A stretch of 64,000 bases of DNA. Origin: Zygnema circumcarinatum (lineage: Eukaryota > Streptophyta > Zygnematophyceae > Zygnematales > Zygnemataceae). The stretch lies in contig CM074805.1 of assembly GCA_037447605.1 (NCBI GenBank), positions 2,842,945 to 2,906,944 of the forward strand, read 5' to 3'. Both the position numbers and the translations under genes were made by a program. Below, piece after piece: positions 49,651 to 60,700 of this stretch; position 1 is the stretch's first letter; the number at the start of each line of letters is the position of its first letter. Below the pieces are notes generated by a model that saw nothing but the letters and a program-made list of their open reading frames with translations, ran no database searches and was not told where the DNA came from.

Positions 49651-49973
49651 TTAATGATCGACTCCTGTGGCATGCTTGTTCAACCAAGAGGTAAGAAGCT
49701 TTGCAAACGCCATGGCCTCGCTTCTTGTCGGCACGTGAATGAAGAGTTCAACAATGTTCCACAAAATCGTGGAGGTCATGTTAGAGTGTAACGTATGAAA
49801 ACACTTGTGAGAAGAAAGTCTCCAAGGGTTTCCAGCCAAAGATTTTTCATATGAAGTAATGAGGGCATTACGGTCATCGATTTTCACGGATGTTGGATAC
49901 CAATGAATTGATTCTACTTTTGCCATTTCAAGTAACGCCGTTGTATAATATTCATCTGACATCGAATTTGAAC

Positions 49974-50036
49974 TGACATTGACCTCACGATGGCGATGCC
50001 ATCAAAGGTACATGGACAAAAACCACAATGTACCGT
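49974..50036 (+). mobile_element. solo terminal repeat of the long-TIR family
   Basis: The sequence TTGACCTCACGATGGCGATG and the following ACATGGACAAAAACCAC repeat the outer end of the 54764-58249 element. No matching opposite end was found nearby, so this is a truncated or solo copy. Confidence 0.55.
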
Positions 50037-51143
50037 TTACAAAGGTCCTACAGACGAATGAAGCAAGCTAGAGAGCTGCACTGCTGGAAGTTGAACCTGC
50101 ATTTCGCGTGGCCATGATGGCGCACTCACTGCCTGCCAGTGCCCGGCCTGCGGCCAATGCATGGCGCCAGCTGGCTCTGCGATCCGCCCGGCCCTTGCAG
50201 ACCGCCAGCTGCCCGACCGGGCGGCTTCGATTGTCGTATGCGGAAGCCGGTCCGCCACAGCGACCCCCCGCCGGCGAGTCGCGTCTCGCCGGTGCGCGCA
50301 CGCACGGACGGACGGCCGGACGGCGATCCGCGAGCCGGCCGGCCGGCCGGCCTGGTCCTTCGCGGGCAGACCTAGGGTTGTTCATCGCAAAAACTCTCAA
50401 ATAGGCGGGAACGAAATCATGTGCGTTTACTCACTCACGAGTACAATGACGTGCTGCAAACAACAGCGTTGTCTTCCTCACTAGTTCAAAGTCTTCTGTA
50501 CATGTTTTCTTGCTGTCCATTTTGATGATTTCTTTTCGTTACCCATGTCGTGAGAATAACCTATACAGTATATCCGACACATCATAAATCTACACAATTA
50601 CGGTACAAAAAAAATAAAGATACAACAGAGAAAAATGATGTATATGTAGACGACATTGTTAGTGGGTCTTTATGGGAAAAACCGATTTTTTTGTATAAGC
50701 CTTCTATAAGGAGAAATTTCATTCTGAACTGCTCTGTGCTCTCGCATGACCAAAACAATACGGGCATTTTTTCATGCCTGCACTATTCATGGTTTTTTCG
50801 CTGAACAAAATTTGTCCTGCCCGTAAAAATGCCCCGCGGAACGTTGGCCAATGATACCAATAAAGCAAGGCAGCTCTTGGCCCCTTGCTCCTTCTCTCGA
50901 CGCTCGTGGTTTCCAGCGAGCTCCGGGAGCTTGCCAATGCCCCTCAGCTCCCCCAATCGAACCCTTAACCAGCATAAGGGACTTTTTTCAAGAGCAGGGC
51001 CAACCAGTGGCGCGACGCCACGTGGGATTGGTTCTCTGACACGCTTCAGAGGTTGCCACATGTCCGCCAGGCCCAGAGGCGCTTGGGACTCGTTCGCCCG
51101 CGCGGTTCGTACGACCTAACGTACGGTCTGCCATACGGCCTAG

Positions 51144-51167
51144 GTACTGTACTGTACAGTACAGTAC
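51144..51167. repeat. 24-bp perfect palindrome of GTAC units
   Basis: The core TACTGTACTGTACAGTACAG reads identically on both strands when taken with its two flanking bases on each side. It lies between partly complementary GCCATACGGCC and GGCCATACTG words, making a cruciform-capable cluster at about 51130-51190. Confidence 0.85.
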
Positions 51168-52515
51168 ATCGGCCATACTGTATGGTAAGACCGTACGGTC
51201 GGTACCACGGTCCTTGTAGGACCCGCTGCACCGGCCTACGGCGCGGCGGCGCTCGGCTCTTTCCGGCCGGCAGGACGCAACGTTCTGGCGCACTGCCTCC
51301 CTCCAGATACGACTAAGACGACAGCCCCAGCTGGCAGTCCGAACGGCTCGTGTACGGACTGTCTGTAGAACGCGTTATACACGCCACCTGGCGGCATGTC
51401 ATTGGTCACTGGTCGAAGGATCTCTGCGTGATTGGGAGACCCCACGGGACAGAAAGCCGATACGTGCGGACACCATTGCGGGGTTTGGGATTGCTTAATT
51501 TCACAAATTAAATCGGACGTGACACTCTACAAACGAATTAACTCTCTAGAGCGCGCTCGGAACTACGATTTGAAAATTCCGCACGGGGCAGCTTGGAGCC
51601 TCGGTTGCACCATGTTCCGAGATTCTGACCCCATGTTGTTCTTATGAAGAATTGTTCAAGAAACTTAGTTACGATAACGTTGTTTATAGAGATAGAATTG
51701 TTTCAAGAAAACACCAGGACTCTGATAACGCTGTGGATATAATCCCAATGATAGTCGATGCTACAGGCGCGTGAGATTTCAAATTTGAATGGCTTTTTTG
51801 AAGCTTTGAAGGTAATTATTTGCCCCAAGACCTCGACGGTGCCATTTGGATCTGCCAAATCGACCAAGTGGACCCATAAAGCCATTGACCACTTCCACTA
51901 GCCATCGCCTAGGCGTCATCATTGCGCGCATTATTCCGCCCCTTCAGCGCGCACTGCGCAGCCACAAAAAGTAACGCACATCCGTACATTTGTACATAAA
52001 TTTACTCCCCCGTCCGCGTCCGCGTCCGCGTCCTCCCGCCCGCCCGCTCTCCCTAGCCGTACGGTAAGCGCGTCGCGGCGCGGCCCACTTGCTGCCGCCA
52101 CGCCACGCGGTCCAATTAATGGCGATCACGCGCACAAAATATCGCCCGCCCGGCCCCGTCCGACGCAGCGCGGCACGGCACGTGCCCACAGGCGGGCACG
52201 TGGCGGTCATGATCGCCCCGCCCGCGCCCCGACAGGCGGGCCCGCCCCGCCGGGCGGCGCATGTGCGCGGGCGGACGGGCCCGCGGGACGGCGGCGGCGG
52301 TTAGCTGTCGGACCGGCGGGCCGGGGGAGGGGGGGGCGTACGAAGGCTGTACGGCGAAGTCAAGGCAGGGGCCGCGCGTGGCGCCACGTGGCCCACCTCC
52401 CGAGCGCCGCCAGGATCGCGTCTGACGCGACGGCGGCTTGCGGCGCCAGCGACACGGGCCGCCTCCGCCTGCCGCGTGGCACGCTGAGCGGCGCCTGCGG
52501 TCTGACAGGCGTCCA

Positions 52516-52930
52516 AGCGTGCGAAGGGGAAAGGAGGGGAGGCAGTACGGGGAGGGAGGCGGCCGCCGGGAGATGCGGGACGGGGAGCGACTGGAGGGCG
52601 GAGGATGGGGGGAGGAAAAGCCGTAGGTTTGGGAAGGAGGGGAGCGATTAGGAAGGGGGAGGGGGGAATTGCAAATGGAAGTGTAGGACCCCGGTGTGTG
52701 AAGATGGTGAAGAAATCAAAATGCGAGGGAGTGCAGGAAGGAGGTTGAGAGGGGAAATTCGAGGCGCAAGGGGAGTAGGTACCCGACGACACAGAAGGAT
52801 AGAACTGCAATCGAGCGAATGGGAGTGAAAGGGAAGAAAAAGAGAAAGGAAAGAAGGTGAGAGAGAGGCAGAAAGGAGGACGGAATGAGAGGAGGAATGG
52901 CATAGGGAGAGTAGGAAAGTGAGAGGGGCG
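52516..52930 (+). repeat. long purine-rich tract
   Basis: About 400 bases are almost all G and A on the plus strand (GGGGAGGCAG, GGGAAGGAGGGGAG, AAGAAAAAGAGAAAGGAAAG and similar), irregular rather than a clean microsatellite. Such tracts can adopt triplex-type structure. No coding evidence on either strand. Confidence 0.7.
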
Positions 52931-55468
52931 GAGCAGCAGCCCTCTAGCCGTATCCTTCTCTCGAGCACGCTTTGCTGTCATGGTCATTCGCTTTTGTTCC
53001 AACATTCCCTTGTTTCGTCTCCTTCTCCTCGCCTTTCTTTTTAATTTCCGCATCGTCCAGCAATCGCTGCTTTGTGTCCACGATGCTGCACACAGTTCTG
53101 TTTTCTGGAACTCAATCCTCACGGGTGTGTGCGTGTGCACTTGCTTCACAAACCATGCAGGATATTATTGTTCTCTGTTTTGGCTATTTTGGATGAAAAG
53201 GTGCAGGTGCGTACGCAAACGAGGTGGCCTCAAGCACGCCTTCGTCCTGGAGTGGCAGAGAGTAAACTTCTGTCGGTCTGGCCGAGGACAAACTAGAATG
53301 GAATCACAGACTTTATGCAGCCTGTCAAAAAACTGCAAGTAATGCATGCTTGATTAATCACGGAATATTCACTGACTAACACATGGCAAATTAGTTCTCC
53401 TTTTCTCGGGATAAAAAAAGAAGAATGGGTGCCTAATGACTTCATGAACTTGTTAATTTTCTTTTTTTATGTGGAACGCAGTGGTGTGGCTTTTTGGACC
53501 CAGTATTCGCTTGAGCACCATTTCAAGATACTCGTAGAAAATTGTAGCTGTGAATGTGACTGCATTGAATTCGGTGGTTACGAGTACTGCTGCTATTTCT
53601 TCACATGTATGCCACGTTTCGTAGTGCAGGATTGGCTTGAATGAGAAATGGAGGCCATGATTGAGTTCAGTTCAAACCAATGAATGACTTGCAATCGCTT
53701 GAAGGATGAAACTGATCAGATAATGACGCCATTCACAAAGGCCTTCTTCAAGCAGGCCCAAAGGCAACCCCAATTCTGCGTGGGCATGTTCATGAGCGGA
53801 GGCTGTCTGGTGTGCACACTTGGGACAGTCTTGCACTCGCCGTTTAGCCGGAGGGAAATGACCATGTCATGGGTGCATGTGACGTGTGTGAACATTCTTT
53901 GATCGCTGAACAGACCCAACATTCGTGAGACTAGTATGCACTAAGTGAACAAAACCTAGCTCAGTTCAAACACTTAATATATGCTAGACCAACACAGAAC
54001 TGTGAAATGCAGCTCAGCAGATGTTCTGGGTTTTATCGTCCATCTTCGTGGAGAGAAGAGTCAGGCGCGTTAAGTTGTTACTGTTGTGTGTGGGAGACGT
54101 GAGAGCCGACCATTTGCAACAAGTCTCCACCGCGCAAGTTCCTCATAAGTTCACACCTTATTATTCTAGGAATCAATATTCTTGCAGTATGAATCCATGA
54201 GTATCCTTTTGCTGTAAGCGTTGTATTAGCTTATATCGCAGTCACTTCGACGCCAATATGCGCAACGCTTTCAAAACGTTTATAAAGTGAACTCACCCCA
54301 GCAATCGCGAAGCAAAGGGGTTGGTGGAAAGGCTTCTTTAACTGCGGAACACGGGATGTGCTTAGGTTGATGTCGTTGAGTGGATATTTAGACAGATCAT
54401 TGGTTCAAGTTCATAGTTTGAGATGACGTCAAATACAAATAGAACACGTTCAACGTCAACGCCCTTACCTGTTTGCGGGTCTTTCTGATTGATTGAGCGG
54501 AATTGACATTTTGCTTAAACTTGATTCAAATGTCTAAGATTTAGGTAACTATTATAGGGTTAACTGGAGCTAAACGAAAATGTAATAAGCAAACTGCAGA
54601 GTGCAGGGTCATTCTCTACACTTGCATTGTACATTCTGCACGCAAAGTGCAAAGCAGGTGCAGAGTGCATTCGTTACATTGCGCATTGCGCATTTCGCAT
54701 TTGCATTGAGGGTGCAATGCAGGATGCAAATCGAGACACCCAAATGACGACGATTGAAAAGATGTGGCATTGATCTCACGATGGCGATGATGCCATCCAA
54801 TGTACATGCACAAAATCAGCATGGGGAACCACGAGGAACTGATCGCAAGAAAAGAGCTATGCCGACGGCCTCCGACGCGGCCTCCCTGCGTCGCGCAACG
54901 GCGAGAGGCGGCACGCGGGCGGGCAGGGACTGTACGGCCGCCCGCCCGCCCGTCGGTCGCTCGTCGTCCCGTCCGCCATGGCTAGGCATAGCTAGGCCTA
55001 GGCCTGACCGTGATGACCATACCGTACTTGCGCCGACCATTCGTACACATCGAACTTTCGGAGAGTGGCAGGTCCTCTCCGGTCCCGCGCGCTAAAGAAC
55101 GCGCTTTGCCGCCCGGCTGGCGTACGGCGGGGCGCGGGCGGAGGTCCCATGAGAGGGCCGGGCGGTCCACACAGCCTGTGCTGCCACGTGGACGGTCGCG
55201 TTCGGCATCACAGCCGCCAATTGGCCCACGCGCCAACTTGGAACTCGTTCGCTCTGTCGTCCTTTTCCCCGCCCGCCCGTCGTCGGATCGGTTCACACGC
55301 GGCGCCTTCCCGCGCCTGCACGGGTCTTGAAAAGTCCGAAGTTCGCCTGTTCACACTAAACCCCCCGAACCTGCTCGCTGTTTACCCTCCGCATGTTCCC
55401 TAAACTCCCCGAAGCCGTTCACACTTTGCGTACCGTACCTTGTCCGAAAAGTGTCCATGATTTTATAT

Positions 55469-55775
55469 GGGTAGTGCTAAATTCACACCTTTTCTGTCTA
55501 GAGGACTCTAGACACAGACCTTTTTTCGCCGGGCAGATTTTAAAATAGACAAAAAAAAGCATTAAAAACGGAAAAATGCTTTTTTCACACCTTTTGGAAT
55601 CGATACACACCTTTTTCCGACGGGCAGATTTACCCCTGATTTTTTTTTTGAGAGAAAAAGATATTGGCCTGCCCGAATCCGCTCGGAGCGGAAGATCCGT
55701 TCGGCACGAGATCGGTCACCGATGTCCGTCCTTAACACGTGCGTTCAATCTCTGAGGTGTGAATTTAGCAGTAAA
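55469..55775. mobile_element. GGGTAGTG-type inverted-repeat element
   Basis: The left end GGGTAGTGCTAAATTCACAC faces a right end whose complement reads TACTGCTAAATTCACACC. The interior repeats CACACCTTTT and GCCGGGCAGATTT modules that recur in the 56145-57082 element. Non-coding. Confidence 0.6.
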
Positions 55776-56144
55776 CTATAATTAATGAGAAGTAACTCAC
55801 ACACCCTTTTAGCTAGGTACACACCTTTTTCGCCGGTCAGATTTTAGGATTTTTTTGTTTTAATTTAACCAGAAAGGTGTGTATCTAGTCAAAAAAACTG
55901 CGGAAATAGTATATTCCTATAAAACGGCCTGATTTCTCGAAGTTTTGAATTGGAATTCTAATACCGAACAGGTTGATCGGCTCTTGGGAAGAGTCGTACG
56001 GCAAAAACGGCGCTCGGGTTAAAACAGCAACCAGATCCCTCGAATCGCACGGAACCAACGTGGCAAAAATTGGAATCCACAGCATTCGTCCGTACTGACA
56101 GTATACTTGTCCGTACCAATTAAAAATTATTTGGGTTTTATATT

Positions 56145-57082
56145 GGGTAGTGATATTTCCACCCCTTTTTTGGATCCAAACACCCCTTCCCGGCCGGGCA
56201 GATTTCAAAAGGATTAAAAACGGAAAATGCTTTTTTCACACCTTTTTGGAATCGATACCCACCTTCTTCCGTCGGCTGATTTTATTTTTGCTAACCAAGC
56301 AAATGATACTCCGTCACTGCATTTTGAATACTGTATCCCGCCTCCCTGAATTTTTTTTTGAGGAAAAGAAATATCTGCCTGCCCGAATCCGCTCGGAGCG
56401 GAAGATCCGTCCGCCAAGAGATCGTTCGCGGGTGTCCGTCCTTCACACGTGTATGTCAATCGCAGCTGTCGATTCCCTCGCAGATCGCACCACTGCAGAT
56501 CACCGTTCGGTCTGCAGCCGGGCTCGATCTCAGCGAATGGAAAGCGCCCACGAGTCCCGTCAAAGCCAGATCGCACGTGCGAGTGCGCGCGTTCCCTCGG
56601 CCCGAGATCTCGTTCATTGTCAGCTATCAACCAATCAACATTTGCCACGTGTTACATTTTTGACGTGGAATTTTTTTATTGGTCTCAATGTACGAAATTG
56701 TGGGTTTCTCAAGTTGCGACCGTACGAAATTTGTACGAAAATATTTTTGAGACGACTTTGGCGGGATACGTGGGCACGTTCCATTCGCTGTGACCGAGCC
56801 CGGCTGCAGATCAAATAGTGATCTGCCGTGTTGCGATCTGCGAGGGAATCGACGGCTGCGATTGACCGCACGCGTGAAAAAAATTCAGGTAGGTGGGATA
56901 TTCAAAATGGGGTGACGGGTTATCATTTTCCTTGTTTCGCAAAAATAAAATCTGCCGATGGAGGGTGGGTATCGATTCCAAAAAGGTGTGAAAAAGCATT
57001 TTCCGTTTTTAATCCTTTTTGAAATCTGCCCGGCCGGGAAGGGGTGTTTGGATCCAAAAAAGGGGTGGAAATATCACTACCC
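56145..57082. mobile_element. 938-bp long-inverted-repeat (foldback-like) element
   Basis: Both ends read GGGTAGTGATATTTCCACCC outward-in. The arms pair over several hundred bases (about 56145-56580 against 56755-57082) with indels. They share GGATCCAAACACCCCTTCCC, AAAAACGGAAAATGC and GTCGATTCCCTCGCAGATCG, among others. The loop is short and no protein is encoded; frames inside are mirror copies of the same arm. Confidence 0.75.
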
Positions 57083-57255
57083 TTGATATTAGGAAAATGC
57101 TATTTACACGTTATAAAAGTACGATTTTAAAATTACTTTTATTAGTTTTTCTTTTTTCTTATTAGTTTTATCGGTGACCTTCGCGGCTGCTTCTAGGCTG
57201 CGTTGTTGAGCGTTAGGCGTAGTTTTCCGCTCCTAGCTTTTTTCTGTTGTCATTA

Positions 57256-57412
57256 GGGGGTGTCAGACTTAACAAAATCTTACGAAAAGCGTTACGAAAA
57301 AAAAGGTTACGAAAGTACTCCGCCGCAGAAGGATCGCGATTATACTGGAGTACTCGTTCTGATGTCAAACTTACGAACACGCGTACTGAATTTTTTTAAG
57401 TCTGACACGCCC
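57256..57412 (+). mobile_element. 157-bp GTCAGAC MITE, copy 1
   Basis: The element starts GGGGGTGTCAGACTTAAC after TA and ends AAGTCTGACACGCCC before TA. It is an almost exact inverted copy of 58001-58157; by eye only about three bases differ. Confidence 0.8.
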
Positions 57413-57417
57413 TATTA

Positions 57418-57994
57418 GGGCGTGTCAGACTTAACAAAATGTTACGAATATCGAGTTTTTAGTATTACGAGAATCGAGGTTACTAAGTACTAAAAATCAT
57501 CGCGCCCCCGAACCTAAACCGAACCGAACGGAAGTCAACTGTACTAAGTCGACGGGTCAACGTTGCGAAGATTGACCCGTGGGGTTTACTGAAATTGCAT
57601 TTCTTCGCACGATTTTGTTCGCACCCAAAAGAGGCGCCGAAATGGACGTGCGAAGAAAATACTGGCGAAAATCGCGTCAACGTGACGTCATGGTTGTTTT
57701 CCCGGCTTCCCGCCCGCGCCCGCGCCCGCTCGTGACGCGCAACACGACACAACGACAAGCGGTCTCCGCGCGCCGCGCCGGCGCTGTTTCTAAGTCTAAG
57801 GGCCCCGCGCGAGGGCGAAGTTGCGAAGACGGCGTTTGGAGAAGTGCGAAGACGGCGATCGCGGAGTGCGAACAGGACCGCGCCGCGAGTGCGAAAAACT
57901 AGGCTCGGGAATTTGAGTTTTACTGACGTTGACTCGAAATGTTACGAATATCGAGTTTTTAGTATTACGAGAATTTTTTAAGTCTGACACGCCC
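57418..57994. mobile_element. 577-bp GTCAGAC element, middle copy
   Basis: The ends GGGCGTGTCAGACTT and AAGTCTGACACGCCC are perfectly complementary and flanked by TA. Just inside each end the word GTTACGAATATCGAGTTTTT appears in the same, not inverted, orientation, so the interior has flanking direct repeats. The centre is GC-rich and non-coding as far as I can tell. Confidence 0.75.
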
Positions 57995-58000
57995 TAATTA

Positions 58001-58157
58001 GGGGGTGTCAGACTTCAAAAAATTCAGTACGCGTGTTCGTAAGTTTGACATCAGAACGAGTACTCCAGTATAATCGCGATCCTCCTGCGGCGGAGTACTT
58101 TCGTAACCTTTTTTTTCGTAACGCTTTTCGTAAGATTTTGTTAAGTCTGACACCCCC
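58001..58157 (-). mobile_element. 157-bp GTCAGAC MITE, copy 2 (inverted)
   Basis: This is the reverse-complement twin of 57256-57412, bounded by TA on both sides. Together the two could serve as ~157-bp inverted repeats of one 902-bp composite unit (57256-58157) inserted into the long-TIR element. Confidence 0.8.
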
Positions 58158-58388
58158 TATTAGGTCCTTTGCGACCAGTTCCTTGTGGTTACCCATGCTA
58201 ACTTCGTCCATGTACATTTGTGGCCTCGCCATCGTGAGATCAATGCCACTCCCATCCGAAATCCCCTTTCACAGTGAAAATTTATAAACTCCGTACAGCC
58301 GGCCATCCCTACTCACCGACTGCGCCCCTCCGACTGCGCCCCTCCGACTGCGGTAGCTGGGTTGACGTCGGCGTCGCGAGCAGCCGTG

Positions 58389-58391
<3 letters not shown>

Positions 58392-58463
<72 letters not shown>
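58392..58463 (+). repeat. (CATGGG)12 hexanucleotide array
   Basis: Twelve perfect copies of CATGGG. Open in all frames (Met-Gly, Trp-Ala, His-Gly/Pro-Met type dipeptides), which creates artefactual ORFs. Confidence 0.97.
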
Positions 58464-58464
<1 letters not shown>

Positions 58465-58519
58465 CAAATGCCCTCCGCTGGCGCCACAAGGCAGTGCCCT
58501 GACTACGGACTACTCCCTC

Positions 58520-58520
<1 letters not shown>

Positions 58521-58555
<35 letters not shown>

Positions 58556-58557
58556 CA
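58521..58557 (+). repeat. (AGGC)9 tetranucleotide array
   Basis: About nine copies of AGGC, just before the kinase pseudogene region. Confidence 0.95.
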
Positions 58558-58672
58558 CAGTCCAAACCCCGACTCGCCTCTGCGCCTGCAGGTGGGAGGC
58601 CCGACCTGCCAGAGAGGCGGCTGGCAGAAAGCGCGGAACTTGCCAATTTGCCGGGAATTGCACAGTCTGGAA

Positions 58673-59845
58673 ATGCCAGCGCGCGTATTCAGCCTGCAGG
58701 ATGAGTTCGCCGAATGGAGCTCCAGCAAAGTGGGCGAGGTGCTGGAGCAAAATGTGGAGAAATTCTACGCTTTTGGCTCCAACCTCGGGTTCCGATCCGC
58801 GGAGTTTGTGCGGCGCTACATCGACTGGCGCTCCCTGGAAGTGGAGCATTTAAGACCGTGGACAGGCCTGCCTCCCGCAGGCCTACTCGTTCAGTGCCTG
58901 CTTGGTGGTGCTTCTTCTCACTCGAGCCAGTTTTTCTGCCGATTGGACCGTCTACAGAAAGTTCATCTGGTAATGGAGCTCTGCCACGGAGGGGAGGTGT
59001 TCGACCGCATTCAGGAGCGTCGGCGGTATGCTGCTACACCCGCGGCATCATTCTCTGAGACATAAAGCCGGAGAACATGCTGCTCGTCACGAGCCAATCC
59101 GACCCTGACGTCAAACTCGCGAACTTCGGGCTCTGCATCGTCTTTTGCTCAGGTGAGCCTCAATATGGTTTGCATGAATTTCACTCTTGTCCATGTTCAC
59201 AGTGAAGTAGGGCGGTCACGCCTGACTCTAAAGAGGTGGGTGGTTTTATGCAGAGAAAGTGAGCTTGCCGTTTAGCACTAATGCCTATCAAAAAGTATCC
59301 TTGTGCTTACTGGCGTTGGCTCAGTAGGGTTTAACCTGTGAAGACGGCTTGGCAGGGCGCAAGATGGAGAGGCGATGTGGCAGCGCATTGTACATCGCCC
59401 CTGAGGTTGTGGAGCAGCGCGACGGCCCCGAGGCCGGCCTCTGGAGTCTGGGCGTCGTGCGTCACATCCTCCTCAGCGGCTCTCCGCCGTTACCCGGCCG
59501 CAGCCAGGAGGCCACCTTCGGGAGGATTAGGGCTGGACATGGAAAAAGTCATCTGGAAGAGCATATCGCCGGAGGCGAAGGACCTCGTCAGCAGACCCCT
59601 ATGCCTGGATCCGTAGGTCCACATCACTGCCGGCCAAGCATGAAAAAAATAAAAATAAGGCCGTTCTATGACTATTCGCCTATTAGCCAGTCGAGATGGT
59701 TCAGAGTCTGAACTTGTACCATATCCTAAAATCAAATGTCCTTGGGTCAGTTGGTCGAAGCCCTCATCATCCAACGCATGCTTGGTGAAATGATTTAAGC
59801 TCAACCAACCTCGTTGCTGTTTCCTGCAGGACACCCATGGATGTT
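58673..59845 (+). pseudogene. CAMK/CDPK-like kinase pseudogene
   Basis: Kinase fragments in order: QKVHLVMELCHGGEVFDRIQ (58954 on), then after lost sequence DIKPENMLLV and LANFGLCIV, then SALYIAPEVVEQ and WSLGVVRHILLSG (59380-59490), then SPEAKDLVSR in another frame, and HPWM near 59832. Defects seen: TGA at 59056-59058 where the His-Arg of HRD should be, DFG changed to NFG, a missing helix-E stretch, and a frameshift around 59530-59538. The upstream frame from 58673 (MPARVFSLQDEF...) is open but unrecognised; it may be an unrelated fused fragment. The closest relative in the window is the kinase ending at 63236, with which it shares WSLGV, ILLSG and EAKDLV blocks. Confidence 0.8.
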
Positions 59846-60588
59846 GCAGGCCTGCCACGGTCAATACAGGCTGCGAGATCCTCTATTAATGTTGTATCTG
59901 TCGTCGTCGCTCAAGCACGTGAAACTCAACGAACAAGCAGCCCCTCCAAACCGAGAAGATCAAGCAAAGCTTATCTGCCGAGCAGACCGACCTCGCCCTT
60001 ACTGTAACTCAGGAAACCTCTGCTGATGCCCGCGCACTCCTGCCTGCCTCCACTCTAAGCAAATGTGGACACCAGTTCTTCTAGTTCCGTCTCCTAACGC
60101 CTGTAACGGAGATGCAGTTTGAGCACAGCAGAGATGAAACCACGAATGTGGAAAGGCCGAAGCAGAGTTCGACGTGCACCACAGTTTCTCAAAGCATTCT
60201 GACGAAGATGCAAAGCCGATTTTGAAGCTACTGATCAAGAAGTGGAGATCAGGTGGTGGATATGGACAAGCCATAGAATGTGCTAGTGCTGAATTGCAAC
60301 TTTATTTGGGAGCTGCAAGGATTGCAGTGTCCTTTCGCAGCGTCTTGGTCTTGTAAATTGATGAACTGGTCCAAGTTGTAGCGACCACGATAGCATCTGA
60401 GGTAGAAGCCTCCCTTTCAGAATTTTCAGAATTTTCTTCGCTTTAATTTTGGTCCAGCAAGAAGGATTGTCTGGAAAGCAGCGAAACCTGAGAGGTAAAC
60501 ATGGGGGAGGAGAAGGGGGGGAGAGGCCGGGGGGAACACGAAAACGAACAGGTTCACTGAGCCCATCTTGAATGTGCCGTACAGCAGC
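59846..60588. other. intergenic between kinase fragments, nothing recognised
   Basis: No coding motif, repeat family member or RNA gene was supported. Short frames at 60174-60356 and on the minus strand show no conserved pattern. Confidence 0.35.
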
Positions 60589-60700
60589 ATGGAGGAGCAG
60601 TACGTGCTGGGCGAGCGGCTAGGGGCGGGCATGGCGGGCGTGGTGCACAGCTGCGTGGCGAAGAAGACGGGCGAGCGGCCATGCGCTGCGCCGCCGACGT
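60589..60700 (+). pseudogene. isolated kinase N-lobe fragment
   Basis: ATG at 60589 opens a frame with YVLGERLGAGMAGVVHSCVA followed by KKTGERP, the start of a CAMK/CDPK-type kinase domain including its glycine loop (GAGMAG). The expected Lys-containing strand and the rest of the kinase do not follow on the plus strand in this window. I read it as a truncated copy. It could be the first exon of a gene with very distant exons, but none were found before 63000. Confidence 0.6.

Larger units (their letters stand above)
50037..54763. other. gene-poor intergenic region with islands and tracts
   Basis: No family-supported gene was found. Included are a GC island at 50110-50390, an inverted-repeat/palindrome cluster at 51105-51240, a GC-rich island with GTACGG words at 52000-52640 and a purine tract at 52516-52930. 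From 53400 to 54760 it is AT-rich with nothing recognised apart from tandem ATTGC/GCATT-type words at 54620-54730. A 282-codon minus frame over 52301-53149 is low-complexity and not accepted. Confidence 0.4.
54764..58249. mobile_element. 3.5-kb element with ~85-bp terminal inverted repeats, host to nested insertions
   Basis: The left end (GTGGCATTGATCTCACGATG, arm to about 54850) and right end (arm about 58165-58249) are inverted copies sharing GTACATG and GGAACTGRTCGCAA words. Between them are a GC-rich segment (54870-55340), at least two GGGTAGTG-type elements (55469-55775 and 56145-57082) and a triple GTCAGAC-type block (57256-58157). No transposase was seen. A clear target-site duplication at the outer ends was not found. 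Related fragments occur at 5028-5110 and 49974-50036, so the family is repetitive here. Confidence 0.7.

Noticed and set aside
49651-49962. 103-codon minus-strand frame (MSDEYYTTALLEMAKVES...).
   Set aside because: It reads like a natural protein and ends just outside a solo transposon terminus, but I recognise no family, promoter or splice partner. It is too weak to annotate.
52301-53149. 282-codon minus-strand frame.
   Set aside because: It translates the complement of a purine tract (Ser/Pro/Phe/Leu runs) plus a GC island. Composition alone accounts for its length.
58274-59065. 263-codon frame spanning the CATGGG array and part of the kinase pseudogene.
   Set aside because: The N-terminal third is Trp-Ala dipeptides from the hexanucleotide array. 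The frame is an artefact joined to pseudogene sequence.
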